Shown in pieces: positions 14,894-22,182 of a stretch of DNA of 24,529 nucleotides (positions are counted from its first letter, which is position 1; every line of letters begins with the position of its first letter). The stretch lies in NCBI GenBank assembly GCA_009779655.1, contig WRDV01000005.1:1-24529 (forward strand). The letters are read 5' to 3'. The position numbers and the translations under genes were made by a program. Source of the DNA: Dehalococcoidia bacterium (GTDB lineage Bacteria; Chloroflexota; Dehalococcoidia; Dehalococcoidales; UBA1222). The notes below the pieces were generated by a model, which worked only from the letters and a program-made list of their open reading frames with translations, was not told where the DNA came from and did not search any database.

Positions 14894-16222
14894 ATGAATT
14901 CTGCCAAAGAAATCTGGGAAGCCGCCCTCGGCGAGATCCAGTTGCAGGTTAGCAAATCTAACTATTCCACATGGTTCAAAGGCACTGAAGGACTGGCCTA
15001 CGACGGCGACAAGTTTTTGGTAGGCGTTCCGAATACTTTTATTTCCGAGTATTTGGAGAAGAGCCAGCGCTCTCTTATCGAGAAGACTCTCATAGGTCTG
15101 ATTCACCGAGGAGTGAGCGTGCGTTTTCAGATAAAATGGGCGCAGGAAGATTGTTCTGACAGCAAGATCGAGAACCGCAGGAATAACTCGGCGCTCTATG
15201 GATTTAACCCCAGGTATACTTTTGACAATTTTGTAATAGGAGCCGGCAATCGTATGGCGCATGCCGCTGCTGTCGGCGCCGCTAAGCGTTCGTCAGAACA
15301 AAATTATAATCCGCTTTTTATTTATTCCAATCCCGGTTTGGGCAAAACCCATCTGGTACAAGCTATCGGACATAAAGCGCTGGAGAACAACCTGCGTCCG
15401 GTTTATGTTTCCGGCGAGCAATTTACCAATGAGTTTGTGGCGGCTTTGCGCGAGCGGCGAACTGAAGAATTCCGCGCAAAATACCGCTCTGCGGATATAC
15501 TGATTGTGGATGATATTCATTTCATTGGCGGCAAAGAAGCAACAGAGGAAAGCTTTTTCCATACTTTCAACGATTTGCATAACGCAGGGCGGCAGATTGT
15601 CATAACCAGTGATCGCCCGCCAAAGAGCATGCCTTTGTTACAAGAGAGGTTGCGTAGCCGCTTTGAATGGGGGTTAGCTGTAGATATTCAGCCTCCTGAC
15701 TTTGAGTCGCGCTTGGCCATATTGCAATCTAAGGCGGAGCAGACGCAGACGAAGGTGTCTCCTGATGTTCTGGATATGATGGCGCAGGAAATAAAACAGA
15801 ATATCCGCGAGCTAGAGGGGAAGCTGAATCGCGTTATTGCTTATGCGCGGCTGCTTCGTGCACATATAACGCCTGAGCTTGCGGTCAAGGCGCTGAGGGA
15901 TGTCGCTAGCACTCGCAGCGCTCTGCCTGAAGCGCCCAATAGCCCGCAGGGCGTCATCGGGTTGGTGGCCGATGTCTTTGACTTAACGGCGGATGATTTG
16001 CTTGGACGCGGACGCGACAAGGAAACGGCGCAGGCGCGTCAGGTGGCTATGTATGTGATGCGCCGGCAAAGCAACAGTTCTCTTTCAGATATAGGCATTG
16101 CCTTTGGCGGACGCAACGCTTCGACGGTTAGCTATGCTTGTGAGAAGATTGCTCAGGATATTGCCGGTTCTCATATTCTGCGGCGCAAGGTTGAGGAAAT
16201 CCAAAAAAAGCTTTTACCATAA
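14894..16222 (+). CDS. dnaA: Chromosomal replication initiator DnaA
   Basis: The product has 442 residues. It melts the replication origin after binding DnaA boxes. Domain I is about 1-80 (KEIWEAALGEIQLQVSKSNY, typical), with a short linker to about 105. The AAA+ domain III has a Walker A read as SNPGLGKTHL (145-154; Ser in place of the first Gly) and Walker B ILIVDDIHF. RLRSRFEWGLAVDI and NIRELEG are normal. Domain IV (about 350-442) keeps ARQVAMYV with the minor-groove Arg, but its box-reading signature is GGRNAST (405-411) instead of the usual GGRDHTT or GGRDHST. The ATG has AGAGG 13 nt upstream. A four-codon ORF (ATG at 14883) ends in TGA overlapping the dnaA ATG, perhaps allowing coupling. 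No dnaN follows. Confidence 0.95.
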   Translation: MNSAKEIWEAALGEIQLQVSKSNYSTWFKGTEGLAYDGDKFLVGVPNTFISEYLEKSQRSLIEKTLIGLIHRGVSVRFQIKWAQEDCSDSKIENRRNNSALYGFNPRYTFDNFVIGAGNRMAHAAAVGAAKRSSEQNYNPLFIYSNPGLGKTHLVQAIGHKALENNLRPVYVSGEQFTNEFVAALRERRTEEFRAKYRSADILIVDDIHFIGGKEATEESFFHTFNDLHNAGRQIVITSDRPPKSMPLLQERLRSRFEWGLAVDIQPPDFESRLAILQSKAEQTQTKVSPDVLDMMAQEIKQNIRELEGKLNRVIAYARLLRAHITPELAVKALRDVASTRSALPEAPNSPQGVIGLVADVFDLTADDLLGRGRDKETAQARQVAMYVMRRQSNSSLSDIGIAFGGRNASTVSYACEKIAQDIAGSHILRRKVEEIQKKLLP

Positions 16223-16268
16223 TCATAGCTACAAAGCTTTGATAGTATTTCTTTTTTCATCTTGGTTT

Positions 16269-16297
16269 TTGCTTAAGCCTCGCGCTTGATTTATACT
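16269..16297 (+). promoter_or_regulatory. Predicted relA promoter
   Basis: TTGCTT at 16269-16274, a 17-nt spacer, and TATACT at 16292-16297. The predicted start near 16304 leaves a leader of about 25 nt. Confidence 0.6.
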
Positions 16298-16329
16298 TAC
16301 TCCAATTCTCATTGAAATGAGGCGCTGCG

Positions 16330-18504
16330 ATGACGGCTGAAGTATTGCTGGAAAAAGCAGCAAAATATCTTCCTCCTGAAAAACTTGCCTTTGTAGAGGC
16401 GGCCTTTGACTATGCCGCTATTGCTCACACAGGGCAGTTGCGCCTGTCCGGCGATCCATACCTAGAACATCCATTTCAAGTCGCGTTGACGCTGGCTGAT
16501 CAGCAGATGGATGCTACCACCTTAGTAGCAGCCTTACTGCATGATGTTACCGAGGATTGCGGTATTTCTCTTAAGCAGATTGAAGAAAAGTTTGGCTTGG
16601 ATGTGGCGCGGCTGGTAGACGGCGTAACAAAGCTCTCCAAACTGGCTCTTCCTGTGCTTGATGAGCTGCAGCATCGCTCTTCGGCGCGTGAACAGCAAGC
16701 GGAGAATCTGCGCAAGATGCTGGTAGCTATGGCGGACGACTTGCGCGTAGTGTTTATAAAATTAGCTGACCGCCTACACAATATGCGTACCTTGGCTGTT
16801 ATGTCGCCGGACCGCCAGCAGGCTATCGCGCGCGAAACGCTGGAAATATATGCGCCGCTGGCGCATCGCTTGGGAATCTGGGAGCTCAAATGGCAACTTG
16901 AGGATTTGGCGTTTCACTACCTGGAATCGCGGAAGTATAGTCAGGTTGCAAAGCTTGTGGCCAGCCGCCGCGTAGAACGCGAAGAAATTGTGGTGGAAGT
17001 AATACGCATATTGCGCAATGAGGTTTCCCGCCTAGCTGTTAATGCCGATATATCTGGACGCCCCAAGCATCTATACAGCATTGCCCAGAAAATTGAGCGC
17101 TATGCGGCGCAGGGGCGCCAGTTCAATGAGATTTACGATCTACTGGCTGTGCGCGTATTGGTGGATACTATTCCTGAGTGCTATCACACCATGGGTATTG
17201 TGCATAACATGTGGCATCCTATTCCGGGCGCTTTTGACGACTACATTGCCAACCCAAAACCTAATGGCTACCAATCACTGCATACGGCAGTATTGTTCAA
17301 AGGTACTACTCCCCTTGAAATACAGATACGCACTCGTGATATGCACCGCGTGGCTGAATTTGGAGTTGCAGCTCACTGGCGCTATAAGGAAGACGCTAAA
17401 GACGTTGAGGTTGAAGAGCGCATCGGTTGGCTGCGTCAGTTGATTGACTGGCATAGGGAGATGGCTGGAGCCGAGGAATTCTTAGAATCGGTCAAGACAG
17501 ATATTTTCAATGATCAGGTTTTTGTTTTTACACCTAAGGGCGAGATTAAAGATCTGCCCAAGGGGTCTACGCCGGTTGATTTCGCGTATCGCATCCATAC
17601 AGATCTGGGTAATCGTTGCGCAGGAGCCAAAGTTAATGGGCGTATGGTATCGCTGGATTACAATCTCTCCAACGGTAACGTGGTTGAAATCATTGTTTCC
17701 AAGAAAGATAAAGGCCCCAGCCGCGATTGGATGAGTCCCAATCTGGGTTATGTCAAAAGCTCGCATGCTCGTGAGAAAATCCGCCAATGGTTTAAGAAGC
17801 AGGCGCGTAACGAGAATATTGATTTGGGGCGCGAGATGCTTGACAAGGAATTGAAGCACCTTGGGCTTGACGCGAGCGACCGCGATAAGATAGCCCGTCT
17901 ATTCAAGTACGATAATATTGATGATTTTCTTGCAGCTATTGGCTGCGGCGATGTAAATACGCAGACCGTCGCTGTTAAACTTGCAGCGCAGGGACAGCCT
18001 AAGCCGGTAGTAGTGGAAACCTCTATTACGCGTTCTGCGGCCGGCGGAATCCAGGTACTTGGCACGGGTGATTTACTGACTAATCTGGCGAAGTGCTGCA
18101 ATCCGGTTCTTGGCGATCTAATTATAGGCTACGTTACGCGTAATAGAGGCATTACAATACATCGTCAGGATTGCTATAACGTTGCACGCGAAGACGAAAA
18201 GGAGAGATTTGTGAGCGTGGAATGGGGGCGGGCTGCCGTGAATTATCCCGCAAAGATACAAGTAGAGGCATGGGATAGAGTGGGATTAGTGCGTGATATA
18301 TCGACGTTGTTGGCTGAAGAGAAGGTCAATATTTCTAACATGAATGTAAATGAGCATAAAAATCATACCACCTCAATTTTCCTTGACGTGGAAACCAGCG
18401 GGCTGCCACAACTTTCTCGTATTATGAGCCGCATTGAAGCGATATTGGGTGTTACCAATGTGGTGCGCGCGGGACAGGAGCATTCGCTTAAGTCTAAAAG
18501 TTGA
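16330..18504 (+). CDS. relA: Bifunctional (p)ppGpp synthetase/hydrolase (Rel)
   Basis: The product has 724 residues, full-length long RSH. It makes and degrades the alarmone (p)ppGpp in response to starvation, sensed at the ribosome. The HD hydrolase domain keeps His47 (YLEHP), His71-Asp72 (LLHDVTED), Asp147 and Asn151 (LADRLHNMRTL), so hydrolysis should be active. The synthetase domain (about 235-370) has EIYDLLAVRV, KPNGYQSLHTAV and EIQIRT-MH--AE-G-AAHW. A TGS domain follows (VFVFTPKGEIKDLPKGSTPVDFAY), then a helical and zinc-finger-like region with CCNP, and a C-terminal ACT domain from about 650. It has its own promoter and converges on the DUF951 gene with only 2 nt between stop codons. 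Confidence 0.94.
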   Translation: MTAEVLLEKAAKYLPPEKLAFVEAAFDYAAIAHTGQLRLSGDPYLEHPFQVALTLADQQMDATTLVAALLHDVTEDCGISLKQIEEKFGLDVARLVDGVTKLSKLALPVLDELQHRSSAREQQAENLRKMLVAMADDLRVVFIKLADRLHNMRTLAVMSPDRQQAIARETLEIYAPLAHRLGIWELKWQLEDLAFHYLESRKYSQVAKLVASRRVEREEIVVEVIRILRNEVSRLAVNADISGRPKHLYSIAQKIERYAAQGRQFNEIYDLLAVRVLVDTIPECYHTMGIVHNMWHPIPGAFDDYIANPKPNGYQSLHTAVLFKGTTPLEIQIRTRDMHRVAEFGVAAHWRYKEDAKDVEVEERIGWLRQLIDWHREMAGAEEFLESVKTDIFNDQVFVFTPKGEIKDLPKGSTPVDFAYRIHTDLGNRCAGAKVNGRMVSLDYNLSNGNVVEIIVSKKDKGPSRDWMSPNLGYVKSSHAREKIRQWFKKQARNENIDLGREMLDKELKHLGLDASDRDKIARLFKYDNIDDFLAAIGCGDVNTQTVAVKLAAQGQPKPVVVETSITRSAAGGIQVLGTGDLLTNLAKCCNPVLGDLIIGYVTRNRGITIHRQDCYNVAREDEKERFVSVEWGRAAVNYPAKIQVEAWDRVGLVRDISTLLAEEKVNISNMNVNEHKNHTTSIFLDVETSGLPQLSRIMSRIEAILGVTNVVRAGQEHSLKSKS

Positions 18505-18506
18505 AG

Positions 18507-18698
18507 CTAGATCTTTCTTTGCAGAGCGCCTTTCATGCGGCGCTCCAATTGGGAACGCGGCATTAGAATGTAGTGTCCGCAGCCGCGGCACTTAAGACCA
18601 ATATCAGCTCCTATACGCGTAACTTTCCACTCAAAACTGCCGCAAGGATGGGCCTTTTTGAGGTGTACCGTATCGTCTATTTGAAAAGCAATCACCAT
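18507..18698 (-). CDS. DUF951-family protein
   Basis: The product has 63 residues, normal for DUF951. The family has no firmly established function; it resembles a small beta-barrel with a zinc site. Here VHLKKAHPCGSFEWKV, RIGADIGLKC, then C-x2-CGH and IMPR-like ILMPRSQLE match the family pattern GD-V-LKK-HPCGS--W-V-R-GAD--IKC-GCG. Cys19, Cys37 and Cys40 are candidate metal ligands. The start lies 11 nt after the pyrF stop, so it is the second gene of a pyrF operon. In other genomes DUF951 often lies near ychF, dnaA-region or ribosomal genes, from memory. It ends 2 nt from relA's stop. Confidence 0.85.
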   Translation of the reverse strand: MVIAFQIDDTVHLKKAHPCGSFEWKVTRIGADIGLKCRGCGHYILMPRSQLERRMKGALQRKI

Positions 18699-18709
18699 TG
18701 ATGGACTTC

Positions 18710-19531
18710 TTAAGAGACCAGCCGATAGAGGTTAATTTCTTGGCGCAAGGCTTCAGCAGCATGGGCGGCAGCTTTGGCAAAATCCATTCCGCGCGAGGCA
18801 TAAAGAATCTGGCGCGAGGAGTTGATGATAATTCCATGGTCTGAGGCGCTTTGCCCGGCCTCCAGCACTTGTTTGATGTCGCCTCCTTGAGTGCCTACTC
18901 CGGGAACAAGAAAAGGCACGCCGGGGTGCGCATGGCGCAAACGTGCCATCTCGGCGGGATAGGTGGCGCCTACCACAAGCCCAATATTGTTAAGAGAGTT
19001 CCAAGTCTTGGCTTTGTGCGCCACTGCTTGATATAACGGCATCTCGATGCCGCTTATTGTAACCGACAAACTTTGAAAATCCGCAGCGCCTTTGTTAGAT
19101 GTGCGGCATAGTATGAATACGCCTTTGTCAGGGTAGCCATTTGTGAATGGTTCTATGGAATCGAACCCTAGATATGGGTTGACAGTAATTGCATCCGCTC
19201 CCAAATCCTCAAATATAGCTCTTGCGTATGCTTTGGAAGTATTGCCGATATCGCCGCGTTTTGCATCTGCGATGACAGGGATGTATTTTGGAATATAGTT
19301 AATGCTTTGTTTGAGAATATTCCACCCGCGCTGCCCTTCGGCTTCGTAGAAAGCCAAATTAGGCTTATAAGCGCACACCATATCAGCTGTAGCATCAATG
19401 ATAGCCTTATTGAAGCTCAAGATATCGGCGTTCGGAGGCATGAGCGCAGGATCCGGATCAAGCCCGACACAAAGGATACTATTATTTTTCTTAATGCACG
19501 CATCCAATTTCGTAAAGAATTTCATATTCAT
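18710..19531 (-). CDS. pyrF: Orotidine 5'-phosphate decarboxylase, type 2
   Basis: The product has 273 residues, the length of the type 2 subfamily (longer than E. coli PyrF). It decarboxylates OMP to UMP, the last step of UMP synthesis. The catalytic charged array is DAKRGD (Asp89, Lys91, Asp94) in PVIADAKRGDIGNTSKAYA. LCVGLDPDP (20-28), VNPYLGFDSIEPF and the phosphate-binding VPGVGTQGGD are also diagnostic. The start is ATG at 19531, or an in-frame ATG two codons later; the ribosome site is weak in both cases. A promoter with an overlapping 9-bp dyad lies upstream. DUF951 follows 11 nt later. No other pyrimidine gene is in the window. Confidence 0.94.
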   Translation of the reverse strand: MNMKFFTKLDACIKKNNSILCVGLDPDPALMPPNADILSFNKAIIDATADMVCAYKPNLAFYEAEGQRGWNILKQSINYIPKYIPVIADAKRGDIGNTSKAYARAIFEDLGADAITVNPYLGFDSIEPFTNGYPDKGVFILCRTSNKGAADFQSLSVTISGIEMPLYQAVAHKAKTWNSLNNIGLVVGATYPAEMARLRHAHPGVPFLVPGVGTQGGDIKQVLEAGQSASDHGIIINSSRQILYASRGMDFAKAAAHAAEALRQEINLYRLVS

Positions 19532-19555
19532 TCTCGTTAGTTATTTTTCAAAACA

Positions 19556-19584
19556 AGAGTAACAGTCGTCTTGGCTGGCGTCAA
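19556..19584 (-). promoter_or_regulatory. Predicted pyrF promoter
   Basis: On the minus strand: TTGACG (19584-19579), a 17-nt spacer ending in TGT, then TACTCT (19561-19556), an extended -10 arrangement. Start codon about 25 nt away. Confidence 0.5.
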
Positions 19585-19590
19585 GATGAC
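19565..19590. repeat. 9-bp inverted repeat over the pyrF promoter
   Basis: GTCGTCTTG (19565-19573) pairs with CAAGATGAC (19582-19590) with one G-T mismatch pair and an 8-nt loop. It covers the -35 box and part of the spacer of the predicted pyrF promoter, a typical operator position. It has no T run, so it is not a terminator. Confidence 0.4.
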
Positions 19591-19629
19591 AAGCGAGCTG
19601 ACAGTCGCAGTTGCAACGTTCTCGGCCAA

Positions 19630-19658
19630 TTGCTCGCATGGCAGCTTGGCTGTATAAT
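19630..19658 (+). promoter_or_regulatory. Predicted mazG promoter
   Basis: TTGCTC at 19630-19635, a 17-nt spacer, and consensus TATAAT at 19653-19658. Transcription near 19665 gives a leader of about 20 nt and supports the ATG at 19686. Confidence 0.65.
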
Positions 19659-19685
19659 TTGCGTATTAAGGCAGGAATACTGAGA

Positions 19686-20468
19686 ATGGACGTTCCGCAA
19701 GACTTAAGACAATTTAATAGTTTGGTGCAGCTAATAGCTTCTTTGCGCGGCCCAAGCGGCTGTCCTTGGGACCGCGAGCAAACACATGAGTCATTGCGCG
19801 AGCATCTGCTGGAAGAAAGTTACGAGGTGCTGGAGGCATTAGATAATGCCGATAGTGCTAAGCTGTGCTCTGAGCTGGGAGACCTGTTATTACAGGTGGT
19901 TTTGCATGCCCAAGTATCCAAAGAAGTCGGCGGGTTTGATATGGGTGATGTGATTGAGTCCGTAAGCCGCAAATTGATTTATCGCCACCCGCATGTGTTC
20001 AGTTCAGGCTGCGGCGCCAAAGATGCTGACGAGGTGCTAGTGCGCTGGGAAGAGCTAAAGAAGAAAGAGCGAAAAGATGAGGATAGTATGCTGGACGGCG
20101 TGCCTAAAATACTGCCGGCGCTGGCTTATAGTCAGTCTGTGCAAGACAGAGTTGCGCGGGTGGGTTTTGATTGGTCCTGTGATGATGCTATTCTTGATAA
20201 ACTAGCGGAGGAGATTGCCGAGGTAAAAGAGGTTACTGCGCCGCATGAAAGAGCTGTTGAGTTTGGTGATGTGCTGTTTACGCTATCCAATTATGCCCGT
20301 CACCAAGACATTGATCTGGAGTCAGCTCTGCGCGAGTCCAATCATAAGTTCTACCGGCGTTTCTCATACATGGAGAAACTATGCTGCGAACGCAAATTGA
20401 ATTTATCCGGCATGACGCCACATGAAAAGAATGCGTTGTGGAACGAAGCAAAAGCGGCTGTGGATTAA
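19686..20468 (+). CDS. mazG: Nucleoside triphosphate pyrophosphohydrolase MazG
   Basis: The product has 260 residues, the full two-domain form. MazG hydrolyses NTPs/dNTPs to monophosphates and pyrophosphate, cleaning nucleotide pools and, in E. coli, limiting alarmone effects. The first domain has GCPWDREQTHESLREHL, then EESYEVLEA (Glu43, 44, 47) and ELGDLLLQ (Glu63, Asp66), the Mg-binding EExxE and ExxD motifs. A second copy appears as EEIAEVKEV and EFGDVLFTL. DRVARVGFDW is also typical. The frame is open 25 codons upstream, but the promoter -10 sits there, so I used the ATG at 19686 with a weak AGGAA site. Its stop codon directly abuts the CCA end of a convergent tRNA-Pro. Confidence 0.93.
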   Translation: MDVPQDLRQFNSLVQLIASLRGPSGCPWDREQTHESLREHLLEESYEVLEALDNADSAKLCSELGDLLLQVVLHAQVSKEVGGFDMGDVIESVSRKLIYRHPHVFSSGCGAKDADEVLVRWEELKKKERKDEDSMLDGVPKILPALAYSQSVQDRVARVGFDWSCDDAILDKLAEEIAEVKEVTAPHERAVEFGDVLFTLSNYARHQDIDLESALRESNHKFYRRFSYMEKLCCERKLNLSGMTPHEKNALWNEAKAAVD

Positions 20469-20547
20469 TGGTCGGGGCGAGTGGATTTGAACCACCGGCC
20501 TCAGCGTCCCGAACGCTGCGCGCTAAACCAAACTGCGCTACGCCCCG
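20469..20547 (-). tRNA. tRNA-Pro, anticodon CGG
   Basis: Read on the minus strand, a 76-nt cloverleaf plus encoded CCA. Acceptor CGGGGCG/CGCCCCG, D-stem GCGC/GCGC, anticodon stem CAGCG/CGCTG with loop TTCGGGA (anticodon CGG, reading CCG), T-stem GGTGG/CCACT with loop TTCAAAT, discriminator A. The CCA is at 20471-20469, directly next to the mazG stop codon. Confidence 0.95.
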
Positions 20548-20556
20548 CAAAGAAAC

Positions 20557-20585
20557 ATTATAAGCTGTTTCCATTTGCCGGGCAA
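20557..20585 (-). promoter_or_regulatory. Strong promoter for tRNA-Pro
   Basis: On the minus strand: TTGCCC (20585-20580), a 17-nt spacer, and TATAAT (20562-20557). The mature tRNA 5' end is only 10 nt beyond the -10, so the transcript should have a leader of just a few bases. Confidence 0.7.
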
Positions 20586-20660
20586 ATATTGAGAGTAATT
20601 TGATATTTTTGGCAGATTATCGCCGGTTGCGTTAGCCAAACTGTAATAGAAAGAAATTTT

Positions 20661-21848
20661 GTGAAGTACTGTGTTTTGATTATGGACGGAGCAGCCGGGT
20701 GGCCGCTCAAAGAGCATGGCAACAAAACCACGTTGGAGTTGGCGCGTACGCCGAACTTAGACGTTTTGGCTTGTGAAGGCATGCTGGGAATGACCAACAA
20801 TGTGCCGGCCGGCATGGAGCCTTCCAGCGCTGTGGCCTGCATGTCTCTCCTGGGTTATGATCCCGGGATATATTATAAAGGCCGCGCTGCGATTGAGGCT
20901 GTCAGCATGGGCGTTCCCGTTAATCGCGGCGAGGCGGTGTTTCGATGTAATTTAGTAGCGCTCAAGGGAGGACGTATGTGGAGCTACTCCTCGGGCAATA
21001 TTGAAAACGAAGAATCACATCAGCTGATTTGTGCCATTAACGAGCGCTTGGGTAACGATGCGATTCAGTTTTATCCCGGCGTTGGTTATCGCCATCTACT
21101 TAAGATAAAGGGACATATGGAAACCACTCGCGCAGTCTGTACTCCGCCGCATGATATTACAGGCAAGTCCGTAGCAGAGTACTTGCCCAAGGGGCGCGGA
21201 AGCAGATTACTTAACCGACTTATGCATGATTCGCAGGATGTGCTTAAACAACAGGCGGTAAACTACCGGCGTACGGCGCGCGGACAGATACCGGCTACCT
21301 CCGCATGGCTATTCTGGGGCAGCGGCCCTATTCCGCGGACTCCTAAGTTCAATGAAGCGTATAAGCTAAGCGCAGCTTTGACTTCAGGGGTGGATTTATT
21401 GCGCGGTATGGGCATGATGATGGGTATGAACATATTGGATATCGTAGGCGTGACAGACAATATGTCTAATAATTTCACCGGGCAGGCTGAAGGGGCGATG
21501 GCAGCGTTGGAAAAACATGATTTGGTGGTCATACACGTTGAGGCTCCTGATGAGGCTGGACATGCAGGTAATGCTGCAGAAAAAATTGCTGCCATTGAGA
21601 AGATTGATTCAGAGATAATATCGTGCATTTGTCGCTATAAAGGGGGATTGCGCCTGCTGGTTATGCCTGACCATCCTACTCCGGTGGAGATGTGCACCCA
21701 TGTGGCTGAGTACGTGCCTTTCCTTCAGTGGGGACACGGCTTTAAGGCTGATAGCGCGCGGCGTTTTACGGAGAATGAAGCTAAGAAGACGGGTGAGCTG
21801 GTTCACAAAGGACATGACGTCATGCGCCGTTTTATAGGAGGAAGCTGA
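20661..21848 (+). CDS. apgM: Archaeal-type cofactor-independent phosphoglycerate mutase family protein; possibly a homoserine kinase
   Basis: The product has 395 residues. It belongs to the alkaline-phosphatase superfamily branch holding ApgM (2,3-bisphosphoglycerate-independent phosphoglycerate mutase). Metal ligands are placed at Asp9 (IMDG), the Asp/His pair of EAPDEAGHAG and MPDHPTPVEMCTHV. The phosphoryl-carrying Ser is probably Ser56 in PSSAVACMSLLGYDP, where true ApgM usually has PGSDTAH. GIYYKGRAAIEA is conserved. The start is GTG at 20661, with a weak ribosome site. A zinc-ribbon gene and lysC (aspartokinase) follow. From memory, some members of this family near threonine/lysine genes are homoserine kinases (ThrB2), so the annotation as a glycolytic mutase is not certain. 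Confidence 0.85.
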   Translation: MKYCVLIMDGAAGWPLKEHGNKTTLELARTPNLDVLACEGMLGMTNNVPAGMEPSSAVACMSLLGYDPGIYYKGRAAIEAVSMGVPVNRGEAVFRCNLVALKGGRMWSYSSGNIENEESHQLICAINERLGNDAIQFYPGVGYRHLLKIKGHMETTRAVCTPPHDITGKSVAEYLPKGRGSRLLNRLMHDSQDVLKQQAVNYRRTARGQIPATSAWLFWGSGPIPRTPKFNEAYKLSAALTSGVDLLRGMGMMMGMNILDIVGVTDNMSNNFTGQAEGAMAALEKHDLVVIHVEAPDEAGHAGNAAEKIAAIEKIDSEIISCICRYKGGLRLLVMPDHPTPVEMCTHVAEYVPFLQWGHGFKADSARRFTENEAKKTGELVHKGHDVMRRFIGGS

Positions 21849-21849
21849 T

Positions 21850-22056
21850 ATGCCGCGCCGTGAAGATGAATACTATCGCGAACGCCGTGAAACGCGCGGG
21901 ACAGCACTTTGCCCGCGTTGCGGCGGCTCTAATCTGTCGTACAACAAGATGTATAAAACTTGGCGCTGCAACAGATGCGAGCAGAGTTTTCCTACTCCAA
22001 GCTATGGAGCGCACGGCAAACCGTCTTGGTGGGATAAGTTACGGGGGCGCGGTTAA
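21850..22056 (+). CDS. Small zinc-ribbon protein
   Basis: The product has 68 residues. Two CxxC knuckles, CPRC (Cys21, 24) and CNRC (Cys40, 43), are 15 residues apart, a classic zinc-ribbon arrangement; the ends are rich in Arg and acidic residues before it (RREDEYYRERRETRG) and basic at the C-terminus (WWDKLRGRG). An AGGAGGAAG ribosome site precedes the ATG, which lies 1 nt after the apgM stop, so the two are coupled. A DNA-, RNA- or protein-binding role is likely, but I do not recognise a named family. Confidence 0.75.
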   Translation: MPRREDEYYRERRETRGTALCPRCGGSNLSYNKMYKTWRCNRCEQSFPTPSYGAHGKPSWWDKLRGRG

Positions 22057-22098
22057 TAATAGATTCGTGCTGTGCAAATGGTAGTGTGTTTTTTATAT

Positions 22099-22104
22099 TA
22101 TAAT
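22099..22104 (+). promoter_or_regulatory. Possible -10 element before lysC
   Basis: A consensus TATAAT with no good -35 at 17-18 nt. lysC may equally be read from the apgM transcript, as no terminator is seen in the 126-nt gap. Confidence 0.3.
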
Positions 22105-22125
22105 ATGCAGATAAAAGTAAAAACA

Positions 22126-22166
22126 GTACCGGCAGTAATTATTTATTAAGGCTGGAAACAGCCGGC
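22126..22166 (+). other. Structured lysC leader with a GNRA-loop hairpin
   Basis: GGCTG (22150-22154) and CAGCC (22159-22163) form a perfect stem closed by a GAAA tetraloop. A competing pairing joins an upstream CCGGC (near 22130) to GCCGG (22161-22165). It lies about 20 nt before the lysC ATG. It does not match the lysine riboswitch, which is far larger. Confidence 0.35.
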
Positions 22167-22182
22167 GAAAGTATCTAGAAAA

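Noticed and set aside
22100..22182. Lysine riboswitch upstream of lysC
   Set aside because: The leader is only about 80 nt and lacks the multi-helix L-box layout.
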